Shown here: one piece after another, positions 1 to 9,736 of the stretch
How the letters are laid out: the number at the start of each line of letters is the position of its first letter
Position numbering within the stretch: the first letter of the stretch is position 1
Assembly: GCF_021191695.1 (NCBI RefSeq)
Contig: NZ_JAIWPT010000011.1
Location: 62,001-126,000, forward strand
Source of the DNA: Proluteimonas luteida
GTDB taxonomy: Bacteria; Pseudomonadota; Gammaproteobacteria; Xanthomonadales; Xanthomonadaceae
Length of the DNA: 64,000 bases
Direction of reading: 5' to 3'
The notes under the pieces: model-generated
What the model saw: only the letters and a program-made list of their open reading frames with translations
What the model was told of the DNA's origin: nothing
Databases searched by the model: none
Translations under genes and position numbers: made by a program

Positions 1-287
1 GAGTTGATGTTGCTGTTCATCACGGCGCCGGAGGCCGTGATCGACTGGATCACGTCGCCGATCGAGGTGCGTCCCTGGGCCTGGATCTCCTCGCGGCTCA
101 GGGTCAGCACCGGCTGGGAGGTCTCGGCGTCGGTGCTCTTGATCCGCGACCCGGTGACCTCGACCGCGCGCAGTTCGGTGGTCTCCCCGTCGCTGTCCTG
201 CGCGTGTGCGGGCATGGAGGCAAGGCCTGCGCCCGAGATCAATGCCAGGGCGATCGCCTTGTCCAGGCGCGGATTGCAATTGAGCAT
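1..287 (-). CDS. TonB-dependent receptor, N-terminal part (runs off the window)
   Basis: Only the first 95 codons are visible; the gene continues past base 1. The ATG at 287 is preceded on the minus strand by GGAG about 10 nt upstream. A signal peptide (ALALISGAGLASMPAHAQ) is followed by the motif VEVTGSRIKS and the plug-domain opening (REEIQAQGRTSIGDVIQSI). This is the usual start of an outer-membrane TonB-dependent receptor that imports a bulky substrate using TonB/ExbBD energy. The substrate cannot be told from this end. The N-terminus resembles the receptor at 21348, so both probably belong to the large Xanthomonad receptor family with a GSRIK/GSNIK signature. Confidence 0.85.
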   Translation of the reverse strand, partial: MLNCNPRLDKAIALALISGAGLASMPAHAQDSDGETTELRAVEVTGSRIKSTDAETSQPVLTLSREEIQAQGRTSIGDVIQSITASGAVMNSNIN

Positions 288-694
288 GTTGTCGATGTCT
301 CCAGGGCCGGGCGACCGATCCCGACGGGGGTTCACATCCCGCCGGGCAATGGCCGCAGCAGGCTCTGGGGGTGCGCGAAGCGGTACGCGCATGCCGGCGA
401 CGTGCAGGCCGGCATCCGGGAAATGGCAATGGGCATCAATGGACGGCGGCTGCCGCGCTGCGATGCCCGAACCGGCCGGGCGGTCGTGCCGCCAACGCCT
501 TGTCTTCCGGGGGGCGAATCATGCCCCGATGCGTCACCCGCAATTTTTACGCAACATGAACGGCGTGCCGCCGTTCGCGGCATTGCGGGAACTTTTTCGG
601 AAGACGCGGCTCAGGGAACGGCGGCGGCGCCGGCGGTATCGCGCCGGATCGCCGCCGCTAGTTGCGCGCGGTCCCTGCGTCGCGGAAGCGCGCG
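288..694. other. Intergenic region, no gene seen
   Basis: About 400 bases between the receptor start and the end of the DUF308 gene. I see no convincing coding region, RNA gene or terminator. The receptor promoter should lie in the first part, reading leftwards, but I cannot place it. Confidence 0.5.
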
Positions 695-1249
695 TCAGGA
701 CAGCGCGCGCGCGTGGCCGCGCAGGCGCAGTGCGACCGCGATCTGCAGTGCGCCGTAGAGCAGGGCGCCGATGCCGATCCAGATCGCGATCACGCGCAGG
801 CTGATGTCGGGATTGGCGAAGAACAGTACGCCGAGCAGGATCGCGAGGATGCCGCTGAGCACCAGCAGCCATTCGCCCTGCACCAGCTTGCGGACCTGGA
901 TGGCGAAGACGATGCGGGCGATGCCGGCGATGATCAGCCACAGCGCCAGCACCCACAGCAGGGCCGCTGCCATCTCCGCCGGCTGCAGGATCGCCAGCAC
1001 GCCGAACGCGATCGACACCAGCGCGTACAGCAGCAACAGCCACCTGGGCAGCGCCAGGTCGCGCTGGAACACGCTGAGCAGGCTGACCAGGCCATCGGCC
1101 AGCGACAGGATGCCGAAGGCCCAGACCAGCGCCAGTACCGAACTGTCCGGCCATACCAGCAGGGTCACGCCGAACGCGACACCGATGAGGCCGTACAGCA
1201 GGAACACCCACCAGGCGCGCGAGACGCCGTCCGCAAGCCAGTTGCCCAT
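695..1249 (-). CDS. HdeD/DUF308 family inner-membrane protein
   Basis: A 184-residue protein made almost wholly of hydrophobic segments, consistent with six transmembrane helices in three repeated pairs, as in HdeD/DUF308 proteins. Motifs such as AFGVTLLVWPDSSV and AFGVLAILQP show the internal repeat typical of the family. In E. coli HdeD is linked to acid resistance, but most members have no proven role, so function is open. It is the last gene of a minus-strand run with the lipoprotein at 1295 and comF; the start has a purine-rich AAGGAGA just upstream. Confidence 0.8.
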   Translation of the reverse strand: MGNWLADGVSRAWWVFLLYGLIGVAFGVTLLVWPDSSVLALVWAFGILSLADGLVSLLSVFQRDLALPRWLLLLYALVSIAFGVLAILQPAEMAAALLWVLALWLIIAGIARIVFAIQVRKLVQGEWLLVLSGILAILLGVLFFANPDISLRVIAIWIGIGALLYGALQIAVALRLRGHARALS

Positions 1250-1294
1250 GTGCCTTCTCCTTGGTTGAAGCCCCCCGGGGACTGGATACGCCGC

Positions 1295-1822
1295 TCACCC
1301 GGGAGGGTCAAGCCCGGGCGCGCCCTGCGTGGCGCCCGTGGCCCGGTGCGCGCCGGCAGCCTCCGCGGCGTCGCGCCGCATTGCGTTGCGCATCGCCCTT
1401 GCGTCCTCCAGGGTCTCGCCGCTGATCCGGACACTGCTGGAGAACGGCCCGGCGACCGTCGCGACGGCAAGCACGCGGTCGCCCGACGTGATCGCCAGCT
1501 GCCTGCCGATGCTGGCCGCGGTCACTGCCTCGATGCGCTGTCCGGCCGCATCGCTGAACCTGATGTCCAGCACGGGAGTCGGGTCGGCGCCGACATCGAC
1601 CGACAGCACGTCGTCGCCGGCGACGGTCAGCACGTGCTCCAGGAAAACCGGATCGCCGTGCGGGGACGTGGCCGGGATGCGGTCGGTACCGGGCATGTCG
1701 TGGACGTGGTGCAGGCCGAGTTCGCCCCAGGTGCCGGCCGGGTCGTGCGCGTCGCGGCCGTTGCAGGCGGCCAGCAGCGCGAGGCAGGCCAGCAGGCTGA
1801 AGAAATGCAGGGTGTGTCGCAT
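1295..1822 (-). CDS. Lipoprotein with SecD P1-head-like domain
   Basis: A 175-residue protein. Its N-terminus is a lipoprotein signal (FFSLLACLALLAAC, lipobox Leu-Ala-Ala-Cys with Cys20). Residues about 60-145 resemble the P1 head subdomain of the SecDF translocase: a stretch ending VLDIRFSDAAGQRIEAVT, then IGRQLAITSGDRVLAVATV and ISGETLEDARAMRNAMR, which match the conserved order of that subdomain. It has none of the SecD transmembrane helices, so it is a free, membrane-anchored head domain. The family assignment comes from motif memory, not a search. It starts 26 bases after the comF stop and is probably co-transcribed with it. A role in secretion is conjecture. Confidence 0.7.
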   Translation of the reverse strand: MRHTLHFFSLLACLALLAACNGRDAHDPAGTWGELGLHHVHDMPGTDRIPATSPHGDPVFLEHVLTVAGDDVLSVDVGADPTPVLDIRFSDAAGQRIEAVTAASIGRQLAITSGDRVLAVATVAGPFSSSVRISGETLEDARAMRNAMRRDAAEAAGAHRATGATQGAPGLDPPG

Positions 1823-1848
1823 GGTTCGGGGCGGATGGGCAGGGCAGG

Positions 1849-2577
1849 TCATCGTACCCGCGCGCAGACCCAGGCATCGACGCGGGCGACACCGGCCCGG
1901 TGCAGCGCGATGGCCGCGGCGTGCAGGGTCGCGCCGGTGGTCATGACGTCGTCGAGCAGCGCCACGTGCGTCGGCAGCGGCGCAGTGGCGGCCGCCTCGA
2001 ACGCGCGCCGGACGTTGCGGCGGCGGGCCTTCGCGTCGAGGCGCGACTGCGGCGCCGTGTCGCGGACCCGCCGCAGCAGGTCGTCGCGCAGCGGCATCGC
2101 CAGCCGGCATGCGAGCGGCCGCGCCAGTTCCAGCGCCTGGTCGTAGCCGCGCTGGCGCAGGCGCGCGCGATGCAGCGGCACCGGCACCAGCGCATCCGGA
2201 CGCGGCAGCGGCGCGACCGTGCGCGCGAGGCAGTCGGCGAGCAGGGCGCCGGCGGCGAGGTCGCGGTGGAACTTGAAGCGCGGCAGCAGGCGGTCGAGCG
2301 GGAAGCCGTAGACGAATGCGGCGCGGACTTCGGCCAGCGGCGGCGGCCGGCGCAGGCAGGCGCCGCAGACCGGGTCGGCACCCGCCAGCGGCAACGCGCA
2401 GCGTCGGCAGGCGTTGCCCGACCATGGCAGCGTGCGTGCGCACGCCGGGCACAGATCGATGCCGTTGGCGGCGCATTCGCGGCAGATCAGGCAGCGCGGC
2501 GGCGCCAGCATGCGCAGCCAGCGGCGCCAGGGGGCGTCAACCGGACCGGGCGGATTCTGGTTGACAGGCTCGGGCAT
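1849..2577 (-). CDS. comF: ComF family phosphoribosyltransferase-like protein
   Basis: The 242-residue product has an N-terminal zinc-finger-like cysteine set (CLIC, CPAC, CRRC, CGAC) and a C-terminal type I phosphoribosyltransferase fold. The latter shows as [17 protein letters not shown] and the PRPP loop [12 protein letters not shown]. In naturally competent bacteria ComF helps import of single-stranded DNA; in gammaproteobacteria the homologue (also called GntX) is often present without known competence. The ATG at 2577 is used because it faces bioB across only 49 bases, the usual divergent arrangement. It heads the minus-strand run comF, lipoprotein, DUF308 protein. Confidence 0.88.
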   Translation of the reverse strand: MPEPVNQNPPGPVDAPWRRWLRMLAPPRCLICRECAANGIDLCPACARTLPWSGNACRRCALPLAGADPVCGACLRRPPPLAEVRAAFVYGFPLDRLLPRFKFHRDLAAGALLADCLARTVAPLPRPDALVPVPLHRARLRQRGYDQALELARPLACRLAMPLRDDLLRRVRDTAPQSRLDAKARRRNVRRAFEAAATAPLPTHVALLDDVMTTGATLHAAAIALHRAGVARVDAWVCARVR

Positions 2578-2626
2578 GCTTTCCAGACTGCCGGTCTCGA
2601 CCGTCCGGTTCTGTCGGAAAATCCCC

Positions 2627-3715
2627 ATGTCCGTTGTCAGCCACGCCCGCCCCGAAGCCGGCCAGCCCTTGCCGCCCCTGCGCCACGACTGGGCCCGCAG
2701 CGAGATCGAGGCGCTGTTCGACCTGCCGTTCCCCGAGCTGCTGTTCCGCGCCGCCAGCGTGCACCGCCAGCATTTCGACCCGGCCGAGGTCCAGGTCAGC
2801 ACCCTGCTGTCGGTCAAGACCGGCGGCTGCCCCGAGGACTGCAGCTACTGCCCGCAGGCGCAGCGCTACCACACCGGCGTGACCGCGACCAAGCTGATGA
2901 GCACCGAGGCGGTGCTGGAGAAGGCGCGCCAGGCCAAGGCCGCGGGCGCCTCGCGCTTCTGCATGGGCGCGGCGTGGCGCTCGCCCAAGGACCGCGACGT
3001 GCCGAAGGTCGCGGCGATGATCCGCGAGGTCAAGGCGCTGGGCCTGGAGACCTGCGCGACGCTGGGCATGCTGACCGGCGAGCAGGCGCGGGCGCTGAAG
3101 GACGCGGGCCTGGACTACTACAACCACAACATCGACACCGATCCCGAGTTCTACGATTCGATCATCCACACCCGCGAGATGCAGGACCGGCTGCAGACGC
3201 TCAGCCACGTGCGCGACGCCGGCCTGAAGACCTGCTGCGGCGGCATCGTCGGCATGGGCGAGACCCGGCGCCAGCGCGCGGGCCTGCTGAAGACCCTGGC
3301 CAACCTGCCGGTGCACCCGGATTCGGTGCCGATCAACCGGCTGGTGCAGGTCGAGGGCACGCCGCTGCACGGCATCGCCGAGCTCGACCCGTTCGAGTTC
3401 GTGCGCACGATCGCGGTCGCGCGCATCCTGATGCCGCGCTCGATGGTGCGGCTGTCGGCGGGACGTGCGGACATGAGCGACGAGATCCAGGCGCTGTGCT
3501 TCGCCGCCGGCGCCAACTCGATCTTCTACGGCGAGCAGTTGCTGACCACCGGCAACCCCGACACCGAGCGCGACATGGCGCTGTTCGCGCGGCTGGGCCT
3601 GCGGCCGATGCCGGTGACGGTCGACGCCGATGGCCACGACCACCCTGGCACCGTGCACGCCGACATCGTCGAGCACCCCGCGCTCGCGCTGCATCCCGCG
3701 AGCTGCGCTGCATGA
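2627..3715 (+). CDS. bioB: Biotin synthase
   Basis: Radical SAM enzyme that inserts sulfur into dethiobiotin, the last step of biotin synthesis. The 362-residue length is normal. The radical-SAM cluster motif [10 protein letters not shown] gives cysteines 68, 72 and 75; YYNHNIDT and the C-terminal SAGRADMS and ANSIFYG motifs are also BioB hallmarks. The start at 2627 lies 49 bases from the divergent comF start, so the promoter sits in that gap. The stop overlaps the next start (ATGA at 3712-3715), so translation of the following gene is probably coupled. Confidence 0.97.
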   Translation: MSVVSHARPEAGQPLPPLRHDWARSEIEALFDLPFPELLFRAASVHRQHFDPAEVQVSTLLSVKTGGCPEDCSYCPQAQRYHTGVTATKLMSTEAVLEKARQAKAAGASRFCMGAAWRSPKDRDVPKVAAMIREVKALGLETCATLGMLTGEQARALKDAGLDYYNHNIDTDPEFYDSIIHTREMQDRLQTLSHVRDAGLKTCCGGIVGMGETRRQRAGLLKTLANLPVHPDSVPINRLVQVEGTPLHGIAELDPFEFVRTIAVARILMPRSMVRLSAGRADMSDEIQALCFAAGANSIFYGEQLLTTGNPDTERDMALFARLGLRPMPVTVDADGHDHPGTVHADIVEHPALALHPASCAA

Positions 3716-4074
3716 TCCCGTGGCCGGGCTGGGCCTACCTCGCGCTGCTGGCGCTGGTGGGGCTCAGCGGCTTCGCGCTGGCGCTGCGCGCCGGCCAGCC
3801 GAAGCCGCTGGCCGCGCTGCGCCTGCTCGCCGTCGGCGTGCTGGCCTGGGGCGTGGTGCTGTACTTCCGCGACGCCGGCGCCGGTCTCGGCTTCGCCGCC
3901 GCGCTGTTCGCCGCGGTGCTGGTGCTGGCGCACAAGAGCACGACCGATGCGCAGCAGGCGCGCGAGCTCGGTCTCGGCCGCGCCGGTCGCGCCGGCGTCG
4001 CGATCAACGGCCTGCTGGCGCTGCCCGCCGTCGCGCTCGGCGCCCTGGCGATCTGGGCCCGCCACGGTGGTTGA
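3712..4074 (+). CDS. Small membrane protein inside the biotin operon
   Basis: A 120-residue protein with about four hydrophobic helices ([66 protein letters not shown]). Its ATG overlaps the bioB stop by four bases, and its own stop lies inside the first codons of bioF. I do not recognise a named family beyond a short multi-pass membrane protein. The tight coupling on both sides suggests it is made with the biotin enzymes, but no role can be assigned from sequence. Confidence 0.75.
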   Translation: MIPWPGWAYLALLALVGLSGFALALRAGQPKPLAALRLLAVGVLAWGVVLYFRDAGAGLGFAAALFAAVLVLAHKSTTDAQQARELGLGRAGRAGVAINGLLALPAVALGALAIWARHGG

Positions 4075-5290
4075 ACGCCCCGACCTGCGGGCCCGCGCGC
4101 GCGAGGCCGCGCAGCAGCGCGATGCGCGCGCGCTGCGCCGCGTGCGGCGAACGGTCCTGCGCCGCGACGGCATGCGTTGCGAGGTCCTGGGCGACGATGG
4201 CGACGCCCGCTGGCTGCTGAATTTCTGCGGCAACGACTACCTCGGCCTGTCGCAGCATTTCTCGGTGACCGGCGCGCTGCAGGACGCGGCCGCCAGCGCC
4301 GGCACCGGCAGCGGCGGCTCGCACCTGGTCTGCGGCCACCACGCGCTGCACGACGCGCTGGAGCGCGAGGTCGCCGACTGGCTGCAGGTGCCGGCGGCGC
4401 TGCTGCTGGGCAGCGGCTTCGCGGCCAACCTGGCGGTGCTGCAGGGCCTGCTCGGCGACGGCGATGCCTGCGTGCAGGACCGCCTCAACCACGCCAGCCT
4501 CATCGATGCCGCGCGGCTGGCCGGCTGCCGGCTGCGTCGCTATCCGCACGCCGACGCCGAAGGCGCGCTGCGCCAGCTGCGCACGCTGCCCGACGGCGCC
4601 GCGATGCTGGCGACCGACGGCATCTTCAGCATGGACGGCGACAGCGCGCCGCTGCGCGAGCTGGCGATCGTCGCCCGCGTGCAGCAGGCGCTGCTGTACG
4701 TCGACGACGCGCACGGGATCGGCGTGACCGGGCCGGAAGGCCGCGGCAGCGTCGCCGAGGCGCGGCTCGATGCCACGACCGTGCCGCTGCAGCTGGCGAC
4801 GCTGGGCAAGGCGCTCGGCGGCCATGGCGCGGTGCTGGCCGGCGACGCGGACCTGGTCGGCCACCTGCGCGAGACCGCGCGTCCCTACGTCTACACCACC
4901 GCGCTGCCGCCGGCGCAGGCCGCCGCGGCGCTGGCCGCGGTGAAGCTGGCGCGGCACGAACACTGGCGCCGCACGCGCCTGCATGCGCTCATCCGGCGCT
5001 TCCGCGATCGCGCCCGCGCGCACGGGCTTGACCTGATGCCGTCGGACACGCCGATCCAGCCGCTGCGCTGCGGCGGCAACGCCGAGGCGCTGGCGCTGTC
5101 GCGGGCGCTGGATGCGGCCGGATACTGGGTCGCCGCGATCCGGCCGCCGACCGTGCCCGAGGGCCAGGCGCGGCTGCGCATCACCCTCAGCGCCGCGCAC
5201 AGCCATGCCGAGGTCGACGCGGTGGTCGATGCCGTCGCCGCCGCGCGCGACCTGGCGACTCTCCGCGGCGCAGACGCGGCCTCGGCATGA
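4067..5290 (+). CDS. bioF: 8-amino-7-oxononanoate synthase (KAPA synthase)
   Basis: PLP enzyme joining pimeloyl-ACP (or -CoA) and alanine to form KAPA, the first ring-building step of biotin synthesis. The frame opens with GTG at 4067, overlapping the previous stop by eight bases; there is no better ATG before the conserved block [10 protein letters not shown]. The active-site features are present: [12 protein letters not shown], the DDAHG aspartate pair near residues 213-214 and the PLP lysine in [10 protein letters not shown] (about residue 248). About 407 residues, slightly longer than E. coli BioF because of an Arg-rich N-terminus. The stop overlaps the next ATG (ATGA). Confidence 0.95.
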   Translation: MVERPDLRARAREAAQQRDARALRRVRRTVLRRDGMRCEVLGDDGDARWLLNFCGNDYLGLSQHFSVTGALQDAAASAGTGSGGSHLVCGHHALHDALEREVADWLQVPAALLLGSGFAANLAVLQGLLGDGDACVQDRLNHASLIDAARLAGCRLRRYPHADAEGALRQLRTLPDGAAMLATDGIFSMDGDSAPLRELAIVARVQQALLYVDDAHGIGVTGPEGRGSVAEARLDATTVPLQLATLGKALGGHGAVLAGDADLVGHLRETARPYVYTTALPPAQAAAALAAVKLARHEHWRRTRLHALIRRFRDRARAHGLDLMPSDTPIQPLRCGGNAEALALSRALDAAGYWVAAIRPPTVPEGQARLRITLSAAHSHAEVDAVVDAVAAARDLATLRGADAASA

Positions 5291-6291
5291 GTCCGCTCGA
5301 ACACGACCACCGCCGCGCACTGCTGGCGGTGGGCATCGCACTGGCGTCGGCGCTGTTCTTCACCATGACCTACGTGCTCAACCGCGCCAGCGCCAGCGGC
5401 GGGGGGCACTGGGCATGGACCGCGGCGCTGCGCTACTTCATCACCCTGCCGCTGCTGCTGCCGCTGATGCCGTGGCAGGGCGGCGTGGCGCCGGTGTGGC
5501 GCGCGATCGTCGCGCACCCGTGGGCGTGGCTGCGCTGCAGCGCGATCGGCTTCCTGCTGTTCTACTGCATGCTGAGCTACGCCGCGTCCAGCGGTCCGTC
5601 GTGGCTGGTCGCCGGCAGTTTCCAGTTCACCGTGATCGCCGGCATGCTGTGCGCGCCGTTGCTGTACCGCGACGCACGGCGGCGGATTCCGCCGGCCGGG
5701 CTGGCGGTGGCGGTGGTGATCCTGGCCGGCGTGCTGCTGATGCAGTTCGGCCATGGTGGCCGTGGCCTCGATCGCGCCGGCTGGATCGCGCTGGCCTGCG
5801 TGCTGACCGCCGCGGTCGCCTATCCGCTCGGCAACCGCCTGCTGCTGCTGCACCTGGAGCGCACCGGCGAGGCGCTCAACGCGACCCAGCGGGTGTTCGG
5901 CATGACTCTCGCCAGCCAGCCGCTGTGGCTGCTGGTCGCCGCGTTCGCCTGGCACCAGGCCGGCGCGCCGTCGCTGCCGCAGGTGTGGCTGGCGGCGGGC
6001 GTCGCGCTGCTGTCGGGCGTGGTCGCGACGATCCTGTTCTTCCAGGCCACCGGCATGGTCCGCAACAACCCGGTCGCGCTCGGCGCGGCCGAGGCGATGC
6101 AGGCCGCCGAGCTGCTGTTCGCGGTGCTGCTGGGCGTGCTGTTCCTGCACGAGGCCTGGCCGCGCGGCTGGGCGCTGGCCGGCGGGGCGATCATCAGCCT
6201 GGGCATCGTTGCCTTCGCCGCGGTCGTCGCGCGGCCCGCCGCCGGCAGCCTGCGCAGGACCCGCGAACTGCGCACGGACAAGGGCGCATGA
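5287..6291 (+). CDS. DMT/EamA-type transporter within the biotin operon
   Basis: A 334-residue integral membrane protein with about ten predicted helices and two EamA-like halves, resembling the multidrug-resistance efflux group of the drug/metabolite transporter superfamily. The end is soluble and basic ([12 protein letters not shown]). ATG at 5287 overlaps the bioF stop and its own stop overlaps bioH, so it is embedded in the biotin operon. The substrate is unknown; movement of biotin or a precursor is an inference from position only. Confidence 0.82.
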   Translation: MSPLEHDHRRALLAVGIALASALFFTMTYVLNRASASGGGHWAWTAALRYFITLPLLLPLMPWQGGVAPVWRAIVAHPWAWLRCSAIGFLLFYCMLSYAASSGPSWLVAGSFQFTVIAGMLCAPLLYRDARRRIPPAGLAVAVVILAGVLLMQFGHGGRGLDRAGWIALACVLTAAVAYPLGNRLLLLHLERTGEALNATQRVFGMTLASQPLWLLVAAFAWHQAGAPSLPQVWLAAGVALLSGVVATILFFQATGMVRNNPVALGAAEAMQAAELLFAVLLGVLFLHEAWPRGWALAGGAIISLGIVAFAAVVARPAAGSLRRTRELRTDKGA

Positions 6292-7088
6292 GCACGCGCG
6301 CCGCGACGCTGGCCAATCCGCACGGCCTGCACATCGAGGTCGCCGGCAGCGGCCCGCCGCTGGTGCTGTTGCACGGCTGGGCGATGCACGGCGGCGTGTT
6401 CGCGCCGCTGCGCGAGCGCCTGCAGGCGCAGCGCACGCTGTACCTGGTCGACCTGCCGGGCCACGGCCACAGCCGCGACGCCGCGCTGCCGCTGGCCGTG
6501 GCGCCGGTGGTCGAGGTGCTGGCCGACGCGCTGCCGCGTGCGCCGTGGCTGGGCTGGTCGCTCGGCGGCCTGTTCGCGCTGCAGGCCGCGGCAAGCCGGC
6601 CCGACGCCGTGGCGGGGCTGGTGATGCTGTGCGCGAGCCCGCGGTTCGTGAAGGGCGCGGACTGGGCGTTCGGCATGTCGCCGGAGATCTTCCGCGACTT
6701 CGCCGTTGGCCTGCGCAGCGACTACCGCGGCACGCTCGACCGCTTCATCGCGCTGGAGGCCTTCGGCTCGGACGATGCGCGCGGCGAACTGCGCACGTTG
6801 CGCCACGACGTGTTCGCGCGCGGCGAGCCGGCCGCGCGCGTGCTGGCCGACGGGCTCGGCCTGCTGGAAACCAGCGACCTGCGGGCCGACCTGCCGGCGC
6901 TGCGGGTGCCCAGCCTGTGGCTGTCGGGGCGCCGTGACCGCCTGGTCGACCCGCGCGCGATGCGCGCGGCGGCGGCGCTGGCACCACGCGCGGAGGCGTA
7001 CACGATCGAGCATGCCGGCCACGCGCCGTTCCTGACCCACGCCGACGTGGTCGCCGAGCGATTGCTGGCGCTTGGTGAGGGGATCTGA
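6288..7088 (+). CDS. bioH: Pimeloyl-ACP methyl ester esterase
   Basis: Alpha/beta hydrolase that removes the methyl ester put on by BioC, releasing pimeloyl-ACP for BioF. The 266 residues carry HGWAMHG (oxyanion region), the nucleophile elbow GWSLGG with Ser91, Asp217 in SGRRDRLVD and His245 in HAGHAPF, a complete catalytic triad matching E. coli BioH spacing. The start at 6288 overlaps the transporter stop by four bases. It is the last gene of the tightly coupled block; bioC follows after 112 bases. Confidence 0.94.
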   Translation: MSTRAATLANPHGLHIEVAGSGPPLVLLHGWAMHGGVFAPLRERLQAQRTLYLVDLPGHGHSRDAALPLAVAPVVEVLADALPRAPWLGWSLGGLFALQAAASRPDAVAGLVMLCASPRFVKGADWAFGMSPEIFRDFAVGLRSDYRGTLDRFIALEAFGSDDARGELRTLRHDVFARGEPAARVLADGLGLLETSDLRADLPALRVPSLWLSGRRDRLVDPRAMRAAAALAPRAEAYTIEHAGHAPFLTHADVVAERLLALGEGI

Positions 7089-7126
7089 TCATCACTGGAC
7101 GCGCATCGCCGGCAGGGCTGACCCGT

Positions 7127-7148
7127 CATTTCCGCCTACGCGGGAATG
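7127..7148. repeat. Short palindromic intergenic repeat between bioH and bioC
   Basis: CATTTCCGC and GCGGGAATG form a 9-bp stem (one G-U pair) around a four-base loop. The sequence is of the widespread 'GTCATTCCCGC...GCGGGAATG' intergenic type. There is no T-run, so it is not a classical terminator, though it may modulate read-through or mRNA decay between bioH and bioC. Confidence 0.6.
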
Positions 7149-7200
7149 GCGGAAACTGGCGTCTCTCCGGCGCTTTCTTTCCCATGCATTTTGTTTCCCG

Positions 7201-8103
7201 ATGAACCGCATCTTCGATTCCACCCAGGTGCGTCGTGCGTTCTCGCGCGCATCCGCCAGCTATGCCGGCGCCGCGGCGCTGCAGCGCGAGGTAGAGGCGC
7301 GCCTGCTCGAATCGCTGGACTACCTCGATGACCGGGTGCCGGAGGTCGTGCTCGATGTCGGCAGCGGCCCGGCGCATGCGGCGCTGGCGATGCGCGCGCG
7401 CTGGCCGAAGGCGCGCATCGTCGCGCTCGACCTGGCGCTGCCGATGCTGCAGCAGGCACCCGTGCGCAGCGGCTGGCGCGATCGCCTCGGCCTGCAGCGC
7501 CCGGTCGACCGCGTCTGCGCCGACCTGCGCCGGCTGCCGCTGGCCGACGACAGCGTCGACGTGCTGTTCTCCAACCTGTGCCTGCAGTGGGTCGAGGACC
7601 TGCCGGCCGCGTTCGCCGGCTTCCGCCGCGTGCTGCGGCCCGGCGGCCTGCTGCTGTGCTCGACCTTCGGCCCGCAGACCCTGGTCGAACTGCGCGAGGC
7701 CTTCGGCCATGCCGACGACGCGCCGCACGTCAGTCCGTTCCCGTCGATCGCCGACTTCGGCGACGCGCTGATGCGCGCCGGTTTCCGCGATCCGGTGCTC
7801 GACCGCGAGGTCGAGGTGCAGCGCTACCCGGACATGACGGCGCTGATGCGCGAACTGCGTGCGATCGGTGCGACCAATGCGCTGCAGGGCCGGCGCCGCG
7901 CGCTGACCGGCCGCGCCCGCTTCGCCGCCGCCGCCGCGCACTACGCGCAGTTCCGCGGCGCCGACGGCCTGCTGCCGGCCAGTTGGGAGACGATCACCGC
8001 CATGGCCTGGTCGCCGGCGCACGGCGCACCGATCCGCGAGGAAGGCGGCGAACTGGCGCGCTTTCCGGCCAGCGCGATTCCGGTACGCCGGCGCCGCAGC
8101 TGA
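7201..8103 (+). CDS. bioC: Malonyl-ACP O-methyltransferase
   Basis: SAM-dependent methyltransferase that masks malonyl-ACP as a methyl ester so that fatty-acid enzymes can elongate it to pimeloyl-ACP methyl ester. The 300-residue product starts with RIFDSTQVRRAFSRASASY, typical of BioC. It carries the SAM-binding motif VLDVGSGPAHAAL and the SNLCLQWVEDLP block that distinguishes BioC from other methyltransferases. It works directly upstream of BioH in the pathway. The end is extended by about 25 residues relative to E. coli BioC. Confidence 0.93.
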   Translation: MNRIFDSTQVRRAFSRASASYAGAAALQREVEARLLESLDYLDDRVPEVVLDVGSGPAHAALAMRARWPKARIVALDLALPMLQQAPVRSGWRDRLGLQRPVDRVCADLRRLPLADDSVDVLFSNLCLQWVEDLPAAFAGFRRVLRPGGLLLCSTFGPQTLVELREAFGHADDAPHVSPFPSIADFGDALMRAGFRDPVLDREVEVQRYPDMTALMRELRAIGATNALQGRRRALTGRARFAAAAAHYAQFRGADGLLPASWETITAMAWSPAHGAPIREEGGELARFPASAIPVRRRRS

Positions 8104-8222
8104 GCCGACGTACCCGCGTCGCAGAGCGGCGCCGCAGGTCTCCAGCGCCGTCTGTGGCCGGGCAGGCCGGGGCCCCGCGGCAACGCGCGGTTTCATGTCG
8201 TATCGTCGCGCGCTATGCTGCA

Positions 8223-8954
8223 ATGCAGCATCGATCCTGCCGATGCCTTCCTTCGCCAGCCGCGCCCGTGCCCGCCACCACTTCCACTTCCGAGACGACG
8301 ACGCCCCACGACGACCGCGCCGCGCAGGCCGCGGTCGAGGTTGCGGCGCCGGCGCCGTCCCGGCAGCGGCACACGCCGCTGGAGGACGTGCAGGGCCTGG
8401 TCCTCGCCAGCCTGGTCAGCGCCCTGGGCATGTCGATCCTCGCCACCGGCGGCCTGCTGGTCGGCGGCGTCGCCGGCGTCTCGCTGCTGGTGCACTACGC
8501 CACCGGCTGGAACTTCGGCCTGCTGTTCGTGCTGATCAACCTGCCGTTCTACTGGATCGCGGTGCGGCGCATGGGCTGGGAGTTCACCCTCAAGACCTTC
8601 CTCGCGGTCGGCGTGACCGGCGTGGTCGCCGACATGATTCCGCACTGGGCGCCGTTCGCGTCGATGACGCCGCTGTTCTCGGCGGTGTTCGGCGGCGCGC
8701 TGGTGGGCATGGGCATCCTGTCGTTCATCCGCCACCGCGCCAGCCTCGGCGGCGTCGGCATCGTCGTGGTCTACCTGCAGCAGAGCCGCGGCTGGAGCGC
8801 GGGCAAGCTGCAGATGGGATTCGATGCGGTGCTGATGCTGGCCGCGCTGGCGGTGGTGCCACCGTCGAAGGTGCTGTATTCGGCGCTGGGCGTCTGTGTG
8901 CTGAACCTGGTGCTGCTGTTCAACCACCGCCCCGGCCGTTACATGGGTGTGTGA
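8223..8954 (+). CDS. YitT family membrane protein
   Basis: The 243-residue product has a Thr/Pro-rich N-terminus, then about five transmembrane helices with the YitT/DUF161 pattern (ILATGGLLVGGVAGVSLLVHYATG; LINLPFYWIAVRRMGWEFTLKT). It lacks the cytosolic DUF2179 domain of Bacillus YitT. Function is unknown; some relatives are discussed as transporters. ATG at 8223 follows a TATGCT -10-like box by three bases, suggesting a leaderless mRNA. A GTG at 8268 in the same frame is an alternative start, and neither has a clear ribosome-binding site. Confidence 0.75.
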   Translation: MQHRSCRCLPSPAAPVPATTSTSETTTPHDDRAAQAAVEVAAPAPSRQRHTPLEDVQGLVLASLVSALGMSILATGGLLVGGVAGVSLLVHYATGWNFGLLFVLINLPFYWIAVRRMGWEFTLKTFLAVGVTGVVADMIPHWAPFASMTPLFSAVFGGALVGMGILSFIRHRASLGGVGIVVVYLQQSRGWSAGKLQMGFDAVLMLAALAVVPPSKVLYSALGVCVLNLVLLFNHRPGRYMGV

Positions 8955-9020
8955 ACGCCGGGGTGTTTGAACGCAGCGGCGTTGGAATGCCGGAGCGCGC
9001 CGCGCGCAGCCGCCGGCAGA

Positions 9021-9629
9021 TCAGCCGCTGGCGTTGTCGCCGGCCACCAGCGTCAGTCCTTCGTTGAGCAGCCAGCGCGTGGCCAGCACGCGCTGCGGCT
9101 GCGGCTGGTCGTTGAGTACGTCGACCATCTGCCGGAACGAGCGGCAACGCGCCTCGCGGCTGTCGGCATCGGTGCCGGTCGCGGTCATGCCGAGCATGAA
9201 GCCGTCGTGCAGCAGCGTCGCGGTGACCGCGGCCGCGCGCAGCACCTGCTGCGCTGCGGCGGTGTCGTAGGCCTGCGGCTGGCCCTGCAGTCCTGACGCG
9301 GCGACATTGACGAAGGCACTGGCGAAGCGGTTGCGGCTGTCCGGGCCGAGCCGGTCGACGGTGCGCTGGAACGCGGCCAGGTCGCGCCGTGCGTCAGGTT
9401 CGAACAAAGCGCACAGCGCACGTGCCTCGTGCGGCTGGCGCGAGGCGTGCAGCACCGCCTGGAACAGCTCGTCGACGGCCGGTGCCGAGGCGCGGCGCAG
9501 CACGTCGCCGCCGGTCGACAGCACCGCGGCCGCGTCGATCCGCGACAGGTCGATCTCGTACTGCTGCGCGGGCGCGGCGGCAGGCGCCAGCAGGGCGGCC
9601 AGCAGCAGGGCGGCGCGGGTCGGGCGCAT
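9021..9629 (-). CDS. Secreted protein of unknown function
   Basis: The 202-residue product has a clear Sec signal peptide (ALLLAALLAPAAAPAQ) and then a mainly helical, soluble domain with three cysteines. I do not recognise a family. It converges with the YitT gene and is single; a REP pair follows upstream of its start. It probably acts in the periplasm. The ATG at 9629 is favoured because it gives the signal peptide directly. Confidence 0.65.
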   Translation of the reverse strand: MRPTRAALLLAALLAPAAAPAQQYEIDLSRIDAAAVLSTGGDVLRRASAPAVDELFQAVLHASRQPHEARALCALFEPDARRDLAAFQRTVDRLGPDSRNRFASAFVNVAASGLQGQPQAYDTAAAQQVLRAAAVTATLLHDGFMLGMTATGTDADSREARCRSFRQMVDVLNDQPQPQRVLATRWLLNEGLTLVAGDNASG

Positions 9630-9736
9630 CGGCGCGTCCTCGTGGATGGGTTGCCGCGAGTCTAGGGCGCGCGCCGCAGCGATGGCTGAACGCGGTGCCA
9701 TCCGATCGGACGGCACGCGGGACCTGTGCGATCCCG

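Noticed and set aside
585..625. GGAACTT ... TCAGG, resembling an extracytoplasmic-function sigma promoter on the plus strand
   Set aside because: No plus-strand gene lies downstream; both flanking genes are on the minus strand. Judged a chance match.
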